Origin: Rhytidiadelphus loreus
Lineage: Eukaryota > Streptophyta > Bryopsida > Hypnales > Hylocomiaceae
Direction: 5' to 3'
DNA: 64,000 nt
Assembly (NCBI GenBank): GCA_947034895.1
Contig: OX344763.1
Location: forward strand, 22,413,001-22,477,000
In this document: positions 25,620 to 38,050 of the stretch, in pieces
How positions within the stretch are numbered: the stretch's first letter is position 1
How the letters are laid out: the number at the start of each line of letters is the position of its first letter
Notes under the pieces: generated by a model
What the model was told of the DNA's origin: nothing
Database searches by the model: none
Seen by the model: the letters and a program-made list of their open reading frames with translations, nothing else
Program-made: the position numbers and the translations under genes

Positions 25620-26063
25620 ATGTCCGCCTACGCCAATGTAGTGGGGGGGAAACTGAAGCTGAAGGGCAAGCCGCTGGATGTGAGGGCCGCGGGGATGAAG
25701 AAGAAAAAGAAGAAGAGAGACGCGCAGCAGGAGCAACTTCGCTTGTTGATAGGCCTGGATGAAGAAAAAGTAGTAGAAGAAGAGCAGCCCAACAAGCACT
25801 CGCCCTCGGAAGCGGACGCAGAAGCGGACGGAGAAGTCGAAGTTGAAGGGGAAGAAGGAAGAGCTGTTGAGAGGCCACGAGCACCGTGCGAGGACCAGCG
25901 GACGGCTGCCGAGAAGAAGTACCACGAGCAGAAGGCGCAGCTGGATGCGCAGCGCATGTCCAAAGTGGCGTGCAAGAGCCACCGGCAGCGCGTGGAAGAG
26001 TTCAATCAGTATTTGGCCAATCTTAGTGAGCATTATGACATTCCGAAAGTCGGTCCTGGATGA
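25620..26063 (+). CDS. FAM32A-like protein (147 aa, intronless)
   Basis: The frame starts MSAYANVVGGKLKLKGKPLD, matching the conserved start of FAM32A proteins. It continues with a Lys-rich stretch (KKKKKKRD), an acidic variable middle, and the diagnostic C-terminal block KSHRQRVEEFNQYL plus LSEHYDIPKVGPG. In animals and yeast-type systems FAM32A is a small step II spliceosome factor whose C-terminal tail reaches the active site at exon ligation; the same nuclear role is inferred here. The length is slightly greater than animal FAM32A because of the acidic insert. The ATG is the first in frame and fits the conserved N-terminus. It converges on the mitochondrial carrier gene, whose stop is 740 bp further on. 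Confidence 0.88.
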   Translation: MSAYANVVGGKLKLKGKPLDVRAAGMKKKKKKRDAQQEQLRLLIGLDEEKVVEEEQPNKHSPSEADAEADGEVEVEGEEGRAVERPRAPCEDQRTAAEKKYHEQKAQLDAQRMSKVACKSHRQRVEEFNQYLANLSEHYDIPKVGPG

Positions 26064-26799
26064 GATGAAACAAAACAGGGCCGCTTTACCAGCCAAGCAA
26101 AAAACTATGAAACACCAACCCAAAATCCCGGGTCCCTGGCCTGCTAAGCATGTGTTGCGATTCTCACCTCAAGCATGATCAATTCCAGCAAAGTTTGCAA
26201 CCTAACTGAAATGAAGCTCCCACCGCCGTACAGAGTCTGTCCAACCTAATGCACACAACGATACACACACAGGGCTTTCTTGAAACATAGTGTACGAGAA
26301 CAAGAGTTAAATATCCTCAACTCTCCTCGAGTCATCATCAGCCTCGTGAGAATGCAAATTCATTTCAAAAGTGACTGTTCATTGCATTGTCCTACCTCGA
26401 GTCTACAGAGATATGGGGTAGAATAGAACACGATCATGCCGCACCGCATATCAAGTGTCACACTAGCCGCATAATGGTCAAGTCTCTGCCCTAACTTAGC
26501 TACATTCGCTACTGTTATACAAATTGGTTAATGAGGTGGAAAACAAAACTTTCCTGCCGGAGGTCATTCTGCACGTCTGGACGTTCTCCAGATGTCGATC
26601 GGTCAGCTTCATTGCAACTAAACTAAATGGGAACTAAACAGAAATTTAGGGTCATGTAACTCCATCGAACCTCAACTACCTGTCTCGATCTTACGTTCTT
26701 CACAGGAAGACAATACCTTCCTCAATTCGTTACCAGTCACCACAATGTCGCTATCTGTCAAGAATATCACAACGCATAATTTGTTGCCGTAAGAAAGTT
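26064..26799. other. Shared 3' flank of convergent genes
   Basis: Some 740 bp lies between the stops of the FAM32A-like gene (+) and the carrier gene (-). It is moderately balanced in composition, without repeats or open frames of note, and probably consists mostly of the two 3' untranslated regions. Confidence 0.5.
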
Positions 26800-29700
26800 C
26801 TACAAACCATCCCATGCGCCTGGACGTAGGATGCGTTTCATAAACTCGTAGGTCATAAACACGATGCCCACACTGGGAATGACCTTGTAGTACTCGGGAA
26901 GAATCCCCCGGTATAGACCAAAAATACCCTCTTTCGCAACGATCTCTTTGAAAGTGCCCCCAAGTCCGGACGTGTACACCTTGGCTTTTCCTCCGGCTCC
27001 TTCCAACTGCATCCGCCTCCTTACCAGATCAATAGGGAATGTGGCTGTAGAAATCAAAACCCCAAGTAACCCAATTAGAACATTTCGTATCAAACAAAAA
27101 CCTATCTTTACGGTTTAGGATAGGATGTGATATATGCAGCAGAAGAAGCCTTCCAAAAGAATAGATTACTGGACAGTGGAAATATGAGGCTAAGAAATCT
27201 GGAAACTTTAATCTGCGGGTGGAAATATTACAAAATGACAATCACACCGAACAAAGAGATTAAAACTTAATATGTTCTCATGAACTAAAAATGGAAATTA
27301 GAACTGATTCCAAAAAGCAAAGTGGTGAGGGAGTCAGATCTTTCTATCTGCGACCTGAGGCATACCTGTTGATGAACATATTCCAGCGAAACTGCCACAA
27401 GCAAGACTAACTAAGGCTGGTGACATGTCTGGCCTGCAGTCATCAAACCCGCTGACTTGTTAGAACATCTAGCAGCACACAGACCAACGAACTGGCTTAT
27501 AGGTTGCGATCTGTTTCCCTTAGATTTTTCAACTATTAGTTGCAAAAAAAGACCTCAAATTTCTTTTGATTTCTATTTACTTTATTAAAATAAACTATTC
27601 GACAGAGGCTAAACATACGCACAATGCTACATAAAGCATTGAATTCTTGGACGTTTTGAAAAAGCAGAGATAGGATTGAAAGACATAAATAAAAATCGAA
27701 GTAGAAGATGGTAAATTGTCGTACCTTCTAGCAACCCACATTGACTTCAAGGTTTCATAGACACAAAAATTGATGGCTATGTTTGGGCCAACACCCTGTT
27801 TCAAAAAGGGAACAACACTTTCGTGAGATACAAGCCTTTTCATAACACTTTCAACTTCTAAAGGTTAGACTAAGCAGTAGATATACACAGCCAAAGTTCT
27901 TGTAAGTCCCCTAATGTTTCCCACATACATGAAAACTTGCATAGTGGGGCCAGGGATAAATAAGCAACCACATATCAAAGGATAATGTTCTATGATGTCA
28001 AATCATGCGTAAACTGAGTGACATCCTCATTGATGCACATAAACTTCAACAGGCCCTCAATTCTTGCACTAATACCATCACGCAGCGTTTACAAAACCCT
28101 TCGGTTGAGACCTAGCATTTCAATTATTTGTTGTACTTACAATCAAGTTGCGACCTAAAAGAAAACCAGGTTCTCTCCTGCCATATTCTCAACTACGTCA
28201 TCTGAGAGCACACTTACGACGCTAGTCGCTTCTCTCAAAGCGTCCACACAGTCACACGCATCATGATCCAACCCTACACGATACATGAATAACACTATAT
28301 TACTGGTACTTACCTGCCTTAGCACATGGGCAAGCGTCGGTTGGGCATCACTGAAACCCCACCCAAAAATGTTTTGCGATTTCACAACACTCTTCAGCAA
28401 TGCCCGACCGACCCCAGACCTGCATGTGGTGTGTTCACGCACTTCCCATCAGCCAAGCTTCTAGTCAGGGTGTTTTAATTATAACTTAACGATTAATTAT
28501 AACTCAGCATCAACGAGAGTGACTGGGACCATATTCAACGCCCAACTGCACTCATTTGAAGGGATTCAAGGGAGGGAACTTCTTATTAGTACAAACTTAC
28601 CTGAAGCTACAACAGTATTCCATCAAATCTGGAAACCTGGAGACATCCATGGAGGGTTCATTTTCATAGTTCCCTTAATTACCTACTTGGGTTCTCAACA
28701 CCTTTCTCGCTTGGAGGAACTAACACTCCCAGTAGTTGTAGATTATCATAACTCCCATCTCAGGGCAGGACTTAGTAAATATCTGCTCTACTCATTACTT
28801 GGATGATAATTAAAGTTGTAATTTGCTGTTTTCTGAAATGTAAAATTGGAAGGCAATTGCCACAATTGCACAGCACTTCTAAGGATAGTTCAGTGGCTTT
28901 ACCATCAGTGTCGTCCCCATGCCTTTGTATAGCCCCCGATAGCCCTCATCGCGAGTAATCGTCAGAAGTGCGTGAGAAATGCCTCGGTAATACATTTCCT
29001 TCGTCTGCAACGTGCACCAAAAGGAGAACGGTGAAATCAGGCATAAGCAACGCCATTTCAAATACGACCACACAAACTTGTCAGTGACAACTGGTAGCCT
29101 TTGAGTCATCGCGTACAATCATGCGAGAGGTCTGGCTCACATAAGAGTGAATAATCTACTTATGAGCTAGATGTGAGCAGAACCGTACAATGGGGATCAA
29201 CAAAGACTCTGCAGAAGGTGTCTAGCTAGGACCCCAGGCGAACGAAAACACATCTACATGCTTGTGACAAAGTTAAGGAAGACTTACCTGTGCAGCCAAG
29301 CGCGTGCGAACTAAGTCCAGCGGGTACGTCAAGGATGCAGCTGTGATACCAGCACCCCCACCAGCTAACAACCTTGTACCCATCCCAACTCCGAGGCTTT
29401 CCTGATTGCCTTCAATGCCCATCATCTTCCTAAAGTGCTGCCAACGAGAGGAGCGTGTCACCATCTTTGAAGGTGACATTTCTGATGCGTGCAGAAATTG
29501 GAGGGATAGAGTAAAACAAAATGAAAAGATGGATTCAACTACAACCTCAATTGTGTTCATCAAGTCCTTCATCAACAAGCTTCACACTCCAAAACTCTAA
29601 AACTTAAGAATAGTATAATTTCGGTTCGTAGGCTGTCCTAGCCTGATATATTACACAATAATAGCTTACCATCTTGTACTGCTCGTAAGCAAAGAAATTT

Positions 29701-30247
29701 ATGGATGAATACGGAAGCCGATGAACTATAGTGACACCGTTGCCCTTCCAGAATGCTCTGAAGCCTTCCTCCCGAAAGATTCGTGTGGCTTCTTTCAAAA
29801 TACTAGGGCTGCTCATGATAGCACCATCTGCTCGCATCCCTTGGACCTGAAGCATGAACCATAATCATACACGGTAACGGAGTGAGCATAAAAAGAAGAA
29901 GACTCGGAGACTCGGAGACTCGGAAAGCCACATTCTCGACTGTGACTTTTCCCAGGATCAGACAACGGCCACACTAAGAGATTCAAAGATCCCACCTGGA
30001 AGAGTATCGTAAGTCGAGCAAGCGGGGCCGTGCAGGTTTTGCTGAACGCCCCGGCGATGCCGCCAGCAAGCAGCTGCGAAGCTGTGCTGATTTGAGATGG
30101 GGCTCGCACCAGAGCTTCCTGCATCGCTTCGGGGGGTTTAACCTCATTGCTGCTGCTACTCGGTCTGTCGTCAATTGCGCCTGCCAGTGCTCTGTGTGCT
30201 CCACCCACCACACCACCTAATTGAGCTTCACCCGCATGTGGTTGCAT
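26800..30247 (-). CDS. Mitochondrial carrier family protein (SLC25; 7 exons, 354 aa)
   Basis: Exons on the minus strand are 30247-29996, 29846-29670, 29437-29288, 29004-28903, 27795-27725, 27433-27366 and 27044-26800, together 1065 nt with matching phases. The product has the three-fold repeat of SLC25 carriers. Signature helices read TAPLARLTILFQ (repeat 1, near residue 75), YPLDLVRTRLAAQ (repeat 2, 181-193) and FPIDLVRRRMQLEG (repeat 3, 276-289). Each is followed by the EG-type loop (EEGFRAFWKGN, DEGYRGLYKGMG, KEGIFGLYRGI). It is closest in style to the plant subgroup of At3g53940, At2g37890 and At3g55640, within the larger cluster of CoA- and nucleotide-type carriers. Inner mitochondrial membrane location is inferred. 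The substrate cannot be read from the sequence. About 55 variable residues precede repeat 1. Confidence 0.93.
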
Positions 30248-31579
30248 TCCTCTTTGCTTCCCGTCAACTCTTGTTCATTTGGATTGGCGTGGATGGATGA
30301 TCTTGGTCAATCTTAACGACGTCCACTAGAGAAGAATCGCAAACTGTTGCTTAATCCGGAATAGAATCTACTTTACTGCAGAGGCTCTTGCGCGTATCGA
30401 GTTCAGCTAAAAAATCCCGTGATTGGACCAGAAACGGAAGCCAAATGATTGAGTCTAATAGATTAATCTCTTGCCAGTCACAAACCTGCAAAGGCCCACC
30501 TTCTCTCCTGCAATTGAGACCACTTCACTCTTTCATATTTGCGCTTTGAACTCTTCCTCTGTCTATCTCAGAAGGCGGTTCACTTCACAACTTGTGACTA
30601 CAACCTCGACCCTAGCTTTTACAATTCCGTAGAAAATCTGCACATCCATCAACACAAACCGGTTTGAATTAGCAGAAATAAACGATTCATTCGTTCTCAT
30701 CGCAAGAACCGTGCAGACTTTAAACATGCACACCTTTGTACTGATATCATTTCCAATTTCTGTTGGGAAAAGAGACTCACAATCCAATGAAATTCAGCTC
30801 AGAGGAACAGAAAGAAAATAGAGGAACATAAATATTTTACAAAGTCAAAGATGCTCAGCCGCTGACACTTGCTACTCTCAGTAGTTCAGCTTGTGAAAGT
30901 TCGTAGTAACTTAGCCTTACTACATACAAATCTGGATACACCACAACTCAATCGCCGACTGTCTGGAAACTCATTCTAGCTAGTGCAAGTAGACATCCAT
31001 CGGCGTAATAATTTCAAATCACAAGAATAGCTGACTAGTGAAAACGATACAACCACTCCTTCCCAAATTAGGTCTCGAAACCCTCTCCCAGCATCCACTT
31101 AATAGAGGCGTAAAACCCTAGCTAATGCATCAAAGAGTTCAACCTGCGACGCGAAAAACCCACTCTACTCTTCCGCAATAACCTCCTCCGTCAGAACTAA
31201 ACCCCAAATACACCCTAAAACCTAAAAAATCGACAGCGATCCAAACAAATTATCAGAGCTTGACAATCAACAGCGGCAACATCAACAGACAAAAAAGGGA
31301 AAGCGTCCGAGGAAATACGAGTGGGAGATTGAGAAAATTCTCGCTGAAAATGCGCAATCGAGAATCGCCACAATGTCTTTCTCCTCCGTCCACGAAAAAA
31401 ACTCCAAGGAAAGGTCGATGCTTCAATTGACGAGAGCGAATGGAAACATCACCAAAAATTGCGGAAGACAGCGTGGTCTAGCGGTGTAAGTTATCACCGT
31501 ACGCGACGATCAATGAGGACGACAACGACACAAAAAGATGGTCAAAAGCAACACGAATTGGAAAAAATTAACTATACAA

Positions 31580-31600
31580 TTTAGGGTTTCCAAACCCTAG
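31580..31600. promoter_or_regulatory. Inverted pair of telo-box motifs
   Basis: TTTAGGGTTT and AAACCCTAG face each other with a two-base spacer. Another AAACCCTAG lies at 31113-31121. Such motifs mark many plant promoters. The nearest start codon is that of the minus-strand carrier, 1.3 kb away, so an upstream non-coding exon of that gene is possible but not shown. Confidence 0.4.
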
Positions 31601-31800
31601 CTCCCACGTTTTTCACAGAGTCGGGCTCCAGAATCTAGCAAGGGTGTAGAAACTCTTCCTAATTGGGACATTTCGGGACTCCAATGGATCTGGCACAAAG
31701 CGGCGAATATTCCGATGCGAGTAATGATTGTGCGGTGAAATGTTTGGGTGGGGGAGATTTCTTGCGTGTAGATTTGAGCTTCGGAAGGTGTGCGGTGAAA

Positions 31801-32177
31801 TTGTTGTTGTGGGGTCGGAAGATTTTTCTTTTAATATTGTGGATGAGAATCAAATTTAGTTTGGTAGAAGGATCTACAATAAAAATTTATTTTGTTTTGA
31901 TGTAAAAATAGAAAATTTTATTAATGATATCTTATTAAGAACTTTGATATTTAAAAAAAAAATAGTTCTAATTATGAAAGTTATTTATTGTTGTTGTGGG
32001 GTCGGAAGATTTTTCTTTTAATATTATGGATGAGAATCAAATTTAGTTTGGTAGAAGGATCTACAATATTTATTTTATTTCAATGTAAAAGGTCCAAAAA
32101 TATAAACTTTTATTTATGATATCTTATTTAGAACTTTGATATTTTAAAAAAAATAGTTCTAATTATGAAAGTTATTT
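31801..32177 (+). repeat. Two-copy tandem duplication, 187-bp period
   Basis: The segment starting TTGTTGTTGTGGGGTCGG at 31801 starts again at 31988. The two copies stay aligned through GAAGATTTTTCTTTTAATAT, the GGATCTACAAT block, GATATCTTATT and TAGTTCTAATTATGAAAG, with a few base changes and small indels. Sequence similarity is high enough that the duplication is not very old. No gene is involved. Confidence 0.92.
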
Positions 32178-33269
32178 AGTGTGATAGGATTAAAATTTCT
32201 CCTAAATATTTTACTAATGCTTGCTTTAAGATCTTCATGTGTTTTTAATTTTCTAGTAGATTTAATAATAGGATTTTTTAGGTATTTTGTTCATTCAAGT
32301 ATATCTTTGTAAAATTTAAGAATAAAAACTTGTCATATATTGCAAGATTTGAATTATTGAATTTTGTAAATGAATTTTTTTCATCCCTTTACCAAAAATG
32401 GAGTTTTATCTCTCAAATCATTTTGTTCCAAAAACTTGTGTTATTCCATTCTAGTAGTGATCTTCAGACTATAGTTGTTTCTACATTGACATATACAAGA
32501 GCCATTATCCCCTAAAAAAAGAGGAACACTTCCTGCTCAATTAATTAGCCCCCCCCCTCCCCCCAAAATTAGTAGTCATTGATCGTTTTTGAAAAAAAAA
32601 TAAAAACACCCCCTTCCCTACAATTGATCCTAATACGAATATTATGATACTGTACATATACGAATACAGATTATCCCATATCAATTGTCAAACGACTTCG
32701 TTTTCAAAAATACAAGACTAAGGAGGGTACTGGGATTTTGAGATTTTCCGATCAAATTATTTTTCAAAACCCTCCTCCCAAAATAAAATGAGGGGTTTTG
32801 AAAAATAAGTTGATCTAGAACTTGTTCCTCACTATCTACTCAAAAGACAACCTACTTGTTCTCTTTTTACCAAATTTCAAGCACCTACAGGGGATGCTTG
32901 TAGCTAAGTTATACTACTATAAGCGATGAAAATTTTAAACCCTACAACTAAAGACAAATGGTTTGTAGTCATAACTTTTTGTATCATTTTTCTATTCTTT
33001 CATTCATTTCAAGTACATTATGAGTTTGGATTTGTAGCAATAATTGTTTGATTTAAATCTATTATAGCCATAGAATGCACTAAATCTTAATAATTAAAAG
33101 TCTATGCCATCAAGTTAATCCTCCTCTTTTATGATAAAATGAGTATATCAATTCAAATTTTTAGAAAATTACAAAATCAAAATTTATATTACAAAACTAG
33201 AAATATTAGAAGAACTAAGAAATTGACACACTGAAATTCATCAACTTTTAAATTTATAAATTTAAAGTT

Positions 33270-33410
33270 TTTAAATTTAAAGTTTAAAATTTATAAATAA
33301 AGAGATTCCACCTCTTTCAAATCACATTCAACAAGTGACTTTTATATCAAGTTTTTTAATTTAAAGTTTAAAATTTATAAATAAATAAATTGCACCTCTT
33401 TCAAATCAAA
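33270..33410 (+). repeat. Short tandem duplication, period about 84 bp
   Basis: AATTTAAAGTTTAAAATTTA plus TAAATAAA and the word CACCTCTTTCAAATCA occur twice in a row in the same order. The repeat is AT-rich and lies at the 3' side of the unrecognised minus-strand frame ending at 33375. Confidence 0.7.
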
Positions 33411-33878
33411 ATCAAAACTAATTTCATCACTAGATGATTCATGTATGTTGAGAACCTCAAATACATCTTTAAAAGTAGATGTATTAACAAAGTTGATATA
33501 GGTAGAACCTCTCTTACTACATATCCTCTTTGTACATAACTTGTAGTAATGGAGTTCATAAGTGCGACCAATTTGAAGGACATTCTTTGAAAAGTAGTGT
33601 TGGAAGTTGACATATGTTAGATGGCCATTCATTACACCTTGTAACTATGAAAATAACATCTAAATAGAACAAACCATTAATTAGAAAATAAAAAAATAAT
33701 CTAACATACCCAAAGAATCATGTGTTGTTTTATTGGGCACACGAAAATGACTCAACCACTTGAGAAAGCAAATCATATGCAATGTACTGTGTGTCTATCA
33801 TAGTCATCCTCCCTCTATCAACTTGGATAACTTTTCTTACCTTCATTGGATTTAGTACAAGTCAAACTCTTTTCAATT

Positions 33879-34180
33879 ACTAAAACAAAAACTTGATATA
33901 AAAGTCACTCAAAATTAGGTACATTTCTTTTGACCATTGTTTTGCCTTATCCCTAAATGATTGCAAATATTTTATTTTTGTTTAGCAACTACAATTTTGA
34001 GAATTTTGAGAATTTTCAAAAACTTTCCAATGGTATATTACACATCCGAAAATTCTCAAAATTGTAATTGCAAAATGAAAATGAAATATTTAGAGTTGTT
34101 TAGGGATTGCATATAATGGTGGCCAAAACAACCACACCCAATTTTGAGTGCATTTATTTTTTACCAAGTTTTGTTATAGT
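33879..34180. mobile_element. Fold-back MITE of about 300 bp
   Basis: The left half and the reverse complement of the right half match over most of their length. Matched words are ACTA.AACAAAA.CTTG at the ends, CACTCAAAATT.GGT further in, ATCCCTAAA and then CAATTTTGAGAATTTT near the centre. The arms are about 145 bp each with a small loop near 34030, so the whole element can fold into one long hairpin. No target-site duplication is obvious and no protein is encoded. This is a non-autonomous fold-back or MITE element, or a small-RNA-producing inverted repeat. Confidence 0.72.
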
Positions 34181-34920
34181 GGATGGTAGGTATATTCACC
34201 TTGTATCTTAGAATATTCCTATAATATTTTGTATGGCTACTTGAAACCTTTAAGTGACTTTTCTAAACTAGATATGTAACTTCTTGAAGCAAGATATTGA
34301 AGGCAAGATGAAGGAAACCTAAACTTTGTCAACACTAGTATTGAATACTCTTGTATTTTGTTTTTCAATCTATGAAGTCTATATTCTTTATACATTTCCA
34401 TTCTTATTCCTTTTTTATACTCCAAGTCTTCTTGATTAGTATGTTGTGAATTGACAATATCCACTGCATTCAAATTTCTAGTTTTTAAGAGTCTTTGGTC
34501 TTTTAGAAGTGATTTGTGGTAATACCCATTATGTTTAAATAATTTAGTAGCAATCTCCATCACTCAACTTTCTCGTAGAAAAAAGTGTCTAGAATCTTAG
34601 TGGTAGTAACCATTTTACTTAGTTTTCTAGTATTTAAAAGTCTCTAGTCCTTAGAAGGGATTGGTGCAAGTGACACCACCACCTGTATTGCACTTGGTGG
34701 TCACTGTCACCACAATTCATTTTGTCTTGGTGAAGATAGTCACCAACACCTATTTTATCCTTCATAATGATTTGAACCTAGAACTCTGAACCCAAATTGA
34801 AGGGCATGCATTCTCTCTCTCTATAAGACAAGAACATCTAAAACTACTACTTTTACTACTACTTTCACTATTGTAGTAAGTTTGTATTATTAAATTGATA
34901 AAAAAATTTATATTTTTTGA

Positions 34921-35300
34921 TTCGCAAATGATAGGAGATTTCAATGCACCAAATAACACATCATTTGGATACAATATGCAAAAATTATGAATAGTCAAAG
35001 CTTTTTTAGTAGATTTTTTTAAACCATTTTTCAAAACCATCTCCTAAACCATATTGATTTAGGAGATGTACACAATGTAATAATCTCATCAAGTGGTGTT
35101 TTTTACCCTTAAATGTGGATAGGGACATTTGGTGTCCAATGGATGACAAAGAATCCTTCTAGCAAGACAAAAATACAACTATTCATCCTAAAAATTTTGT
35201 TGTGGAGAGGGGAAGTCTTCTACAATAGTTTGACTTCCAATGAGTGCTTTTGCTATTTCTTAAGCCAATGATTCACACGGTAGTGAAAAGGGATGATTTT
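34921..35300. repeat. Dispersed repeat family, copy B
   Basis: This is the compact copy of the family also seen at 21451-22890, with block 1 near 34941-35010 and block 2 near 35143-35275, in the same orientation. Read on the minus strand, block 1 gives TIHNFCILYPN, close to LHNFCIKHPN from copy A and PNFCIQYLN from the copy near 40.45 kb, so all three may derive from one ancestral open frame. No longer protein can be recovered. Confidence 0.55.
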
Positions 35301-36101
35301 CAAGGTCACCTATTCATCCTTTGAAGGGTTAAGCACATGGTGTCTTGGGGTGTCCCTACCTTAAACAAAGTATTTATTGTGAGTGTTGTGAAATATACTC
35401 CATCATGAAAAGAGCTACTGTAGCTTATACCTTTGCAGCTGCAAATACAAATGAGACAAAGCCTATCGTAGCAAAGCTGCTAAATTTAGAATACTTCTTT
35501 GACCTTTAAGCCACAGTTTAGGCTCCAGTCTGTAGGGCTCATGATTTTCATGTTTGATAGTGCAAGAGGTGTGGTGCCCATCCTAATCACTTTTAGACGT
35601 ACCAGAGCAGAAGTATGAATTACAATTCCTGACAAGAGGTCTAGACTCTAGAGAAAGGAATCATAACATTGACAAAAAAAACTATTGTGAATAAAGAGTC
35701 TGTTAGAGGTAGTTCTACTAACTACAGTACCACATGGGCTACACGTACTTACGGCTACGTACAACTTTTAATTTAGAAGTGTGTCCCCTGTGAAGCTCTT
35801 GTGATGATGAACCGATACTGGATGTACAAATATAACTGTGGACTTAGACATAAAGGCTTGTAATCAGTTTCTGCAGTAGTTCTTGAAGTACAATTTAGCT
35901 AGACTCAAAGTACAATCCCACTGGAATGAATTGAGCGCATAAAATTCATAAGTAGCTTTCTTCGTATAAGAGCTGCAACACCAGCCCAGTGACAGGAAGG
36001 TAAGGAAGCTACATGAGACATAACTGATCATGCATTTCTCTTTGAACAAACGGTACTAGTGTGATAACCCCTCTCACCTTTGCTTTTGTGTTGACGCACT
36101 T

Positions 36102-36420
36102 CAGATGGCAGGTGCCAGTCTCGTCAGGCCGTCTCGACTTGGTATACACAGCTCCAAGTTTGGATGTACAGATAATACAAGCAACTCGACATTGCCAGGT
36201 GATTGACGAGATGGCTCAAAGCTTGCAGCTATGGTTATGCTGGCCCGTATTCTCCCACTTCCAAGACTTGATATGGATTACATTGGCTACAAGAGTACAA
36301 TTGTACGAAGAAAGCTTCTAGGATTGCTTCCAGGACTTCAAACCAACCAACTAGGTCCCGACTCTGCGTCAAAAGACACAACAGCAGCTATTCTGAAATT
36401 AATCAATGCAAGAAGCTAGA
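36102..36420 (+). other. Possible exon remnant of an unrecognised gene
   Basis: A more GC-balanced patch in AT-rich surroundings. After an acceptor-like CACTTCAG, an ATG at 36103 opens a 33-codon frame. A second frame from about 36231 reads LDMDYIGYKSTIVRRKLLG and ends with a stop at 36419. The text looks protein-like, but the two frames do not join by a convincing intron and I recognise no family. It lies just downstream of the hydrolase gene and on the opposite strand, so it could also be part of that gene's 3' flank. Confidence 0.2.
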
Positions 36421-36731
36421 AAATGATTTCACTCAATGCCACTGAAGTAGCAAACTAACACATGGAAAGTGCCTTTCGTTTTCACCTTCTCATGCAAAGC
36501 TTTGCGGATTTAGAGAGGTCAAAATAAGCATGGTTTTGGAAAAACACCATACTGCCTTTGAAAGCTCCAAAATTTACAAAACAACCTGAGTTCTGTTCCA
36601 TTCGCTCTTGGCAACAACCAAAAAATTCGAAAGTAATTCTCACCATGGTCACTTAGGTCAGATCCTTATTTGCAATTACCTTAATGAAGATGACCAAAAA
36701 TGCATGCCACCAGACATGCATGCCCGAATTC

Positions 36732-38050
36732 TCACAGGGAAGCTCGGAGCTGAGGATGCTTGGGACTAGCTCGGACGAAATCCACAATCAGTTTCGCAAT
36801 TTCGTCCTGTTGCAGCTTAAAGTTGTGATCAGCGCCATCGATGATATGCACATTGCTGTTCCGGATCCTTTTGCCAAACTCGTTTGCATCTTCAGCAGGC
36901 ACAGTTGCGTCCGCTGAGCCATGAACGTTCAGCACTCTGCAATGTTCAGGAATTTCAAGACATGCTTTGTGCATGTCGGTTGCGAACCTCTCCTCCATGT
37001 CGCTCATCGACACACGAAACTCAAGCTTGCCAGATCGGTCGAGGATGTCCAAGAAGCCCTCGTCCTTCAGTTTCTGCACTCCCTTCTTTCCACGAAATCG
37101 AGCCTCGTAGCCTGGTGAAAAAGCACCCAAGTCAATCACTGCTGAAACCCTAAAATCAGGGGATGACTTCACAGAAGAAAGGAAGGTAGGGTTGCATAAC
37201 CTGATCCCCTCTCCTATACTGACCCCTGTTACCAACAGCAACTCATCTCTTCCAAGCAACACTTGGTTGGTCTTCAATTAGCAGGTTGGGAGTAAGAAGT
37301 CATGACTTGGCTAATAACGTCTACGGCCACTCACCTTTGAATGGAAAAGGGGATTGTCTACTTCCTTTCAATAGTGGTCTACAACCTCCCATCTTGAACG
37401 ATCGCTTGATAAACCATCCAATATATTGAGTGATAAAACAGTTAGATCTCAACAGAATTTGGCTCTAGTAGTATCCACAGAGATCTCTCCACTGAGCTCG
37501 ATTGATTGATCTTCAAGGAAAGCACACTCCTACATATTGGTCAAAATGCTTGCAAATAGTATCCTCAACCTCAGCCTACGACCATGCGTTGGAAACACTA
37601 ACCTTTGGTCAAGTCGAATCTCCCACAAATATTGACAATACTCCCAGTATCGCCATACTTGGACTCATACAGCACGACGGCGTTGCCTCCTTTGCTATGA
37701 CCAATCAAGGAAAGGATTCGCCAGTGGCGGAAACGCCAATAATTCACGACGGATCGTATGTCTTCCGCCTCACGCCAATAGCTTCCATACGAGAATTCTC
37801 CGTCGCTCTCGCCGTTGCCGGTGAAATCAAATCTGTAGGTGCTAATCCCGGCTCCTGTAAGTGCCTTCGAAACTGAGATTAGGGTAGGATCCTGCTTCGA
37901 GGATCGGAACCCATGGCAAAGGATGCAGAGGTCTTTCGACCCTACGTCATCGAGCTCGCCCACCAATTTCAATCCTTTTAGGTTCAAGATCGTCACTTTC
38001 GAATGCTTCACATTGGAGTCGATGTCTCCAATCGCCATGGATAAGAACAC
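36732..38050 (-). CDS. Alpha/beta hydrolase, plant S33 / serine aminopeptidase-like type (2 exons, 275 aa)
   Basis: Exons on the minus strand are 38050-37603 and 37111-36732, phase 1, 828 nt in all. The fold's active-site parts are all present: oxyanion turn HGF (residues 46-48), nucleophile elbow GHSKGG with Ser119, acid Asp217 in HGSADATVP, and base His245 in DGADHNF. The text resembles the plant family of At3g47590 and At3g47560, annotated as alpha/beta hydrolases with unknown substrate. ESDGEFSYG and the FRVS/KACLEI region fit that family. A second in-frame ATG at residue 5 (38038) is an equally good start, since MAIGD fits the short family N-terminus. No signal peptide or membrane span is seen, so a soluble protein is inferred. 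Confidence 0.9.

Larger units (their letters stand above)
30248..36731. other. 5' flank of the carrier gene, then repeat-rich intergenic DNA
   Basis: Positions 30250-31660 are moderately balanced and include telo-box motifs, suggesting a promoter or a leader with an intron. From 31.7 kb the sequence turns AT-rich, with tandem duplications, a fold-back element and dispersed repeats. Two minus-strand frames, 33632-33375 (85 codons) and 34563-34237 (108 codons), read as plausible but unrecognised protein; I do not call them genes because codon content is very AT-rich and no splice context is convincing. Between 35400 and 36060 I see nothing beyond short frames. No tRNA could be folded. Confidence 0.45.

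Noticed and set aside
25441..26123. Long frames antisense to the FAM32A-like gene
   Set aside because: They mirror the acidic and Lys-rich codons of the real gene; the sense frame has full family motifs.
28155..28806. Open frames within the fourth intron of the carrier gene
   Set aside because: No family resemblance on either strand; they lie between two well-supported exons.
31470..31540. tRNA-like text (GTGGTCTAGCGGTGTAAGTTATC)
   Set aside because: It looks like a D arm, but no T arm, anticodon arm or acceptor stem can be formed downstream.
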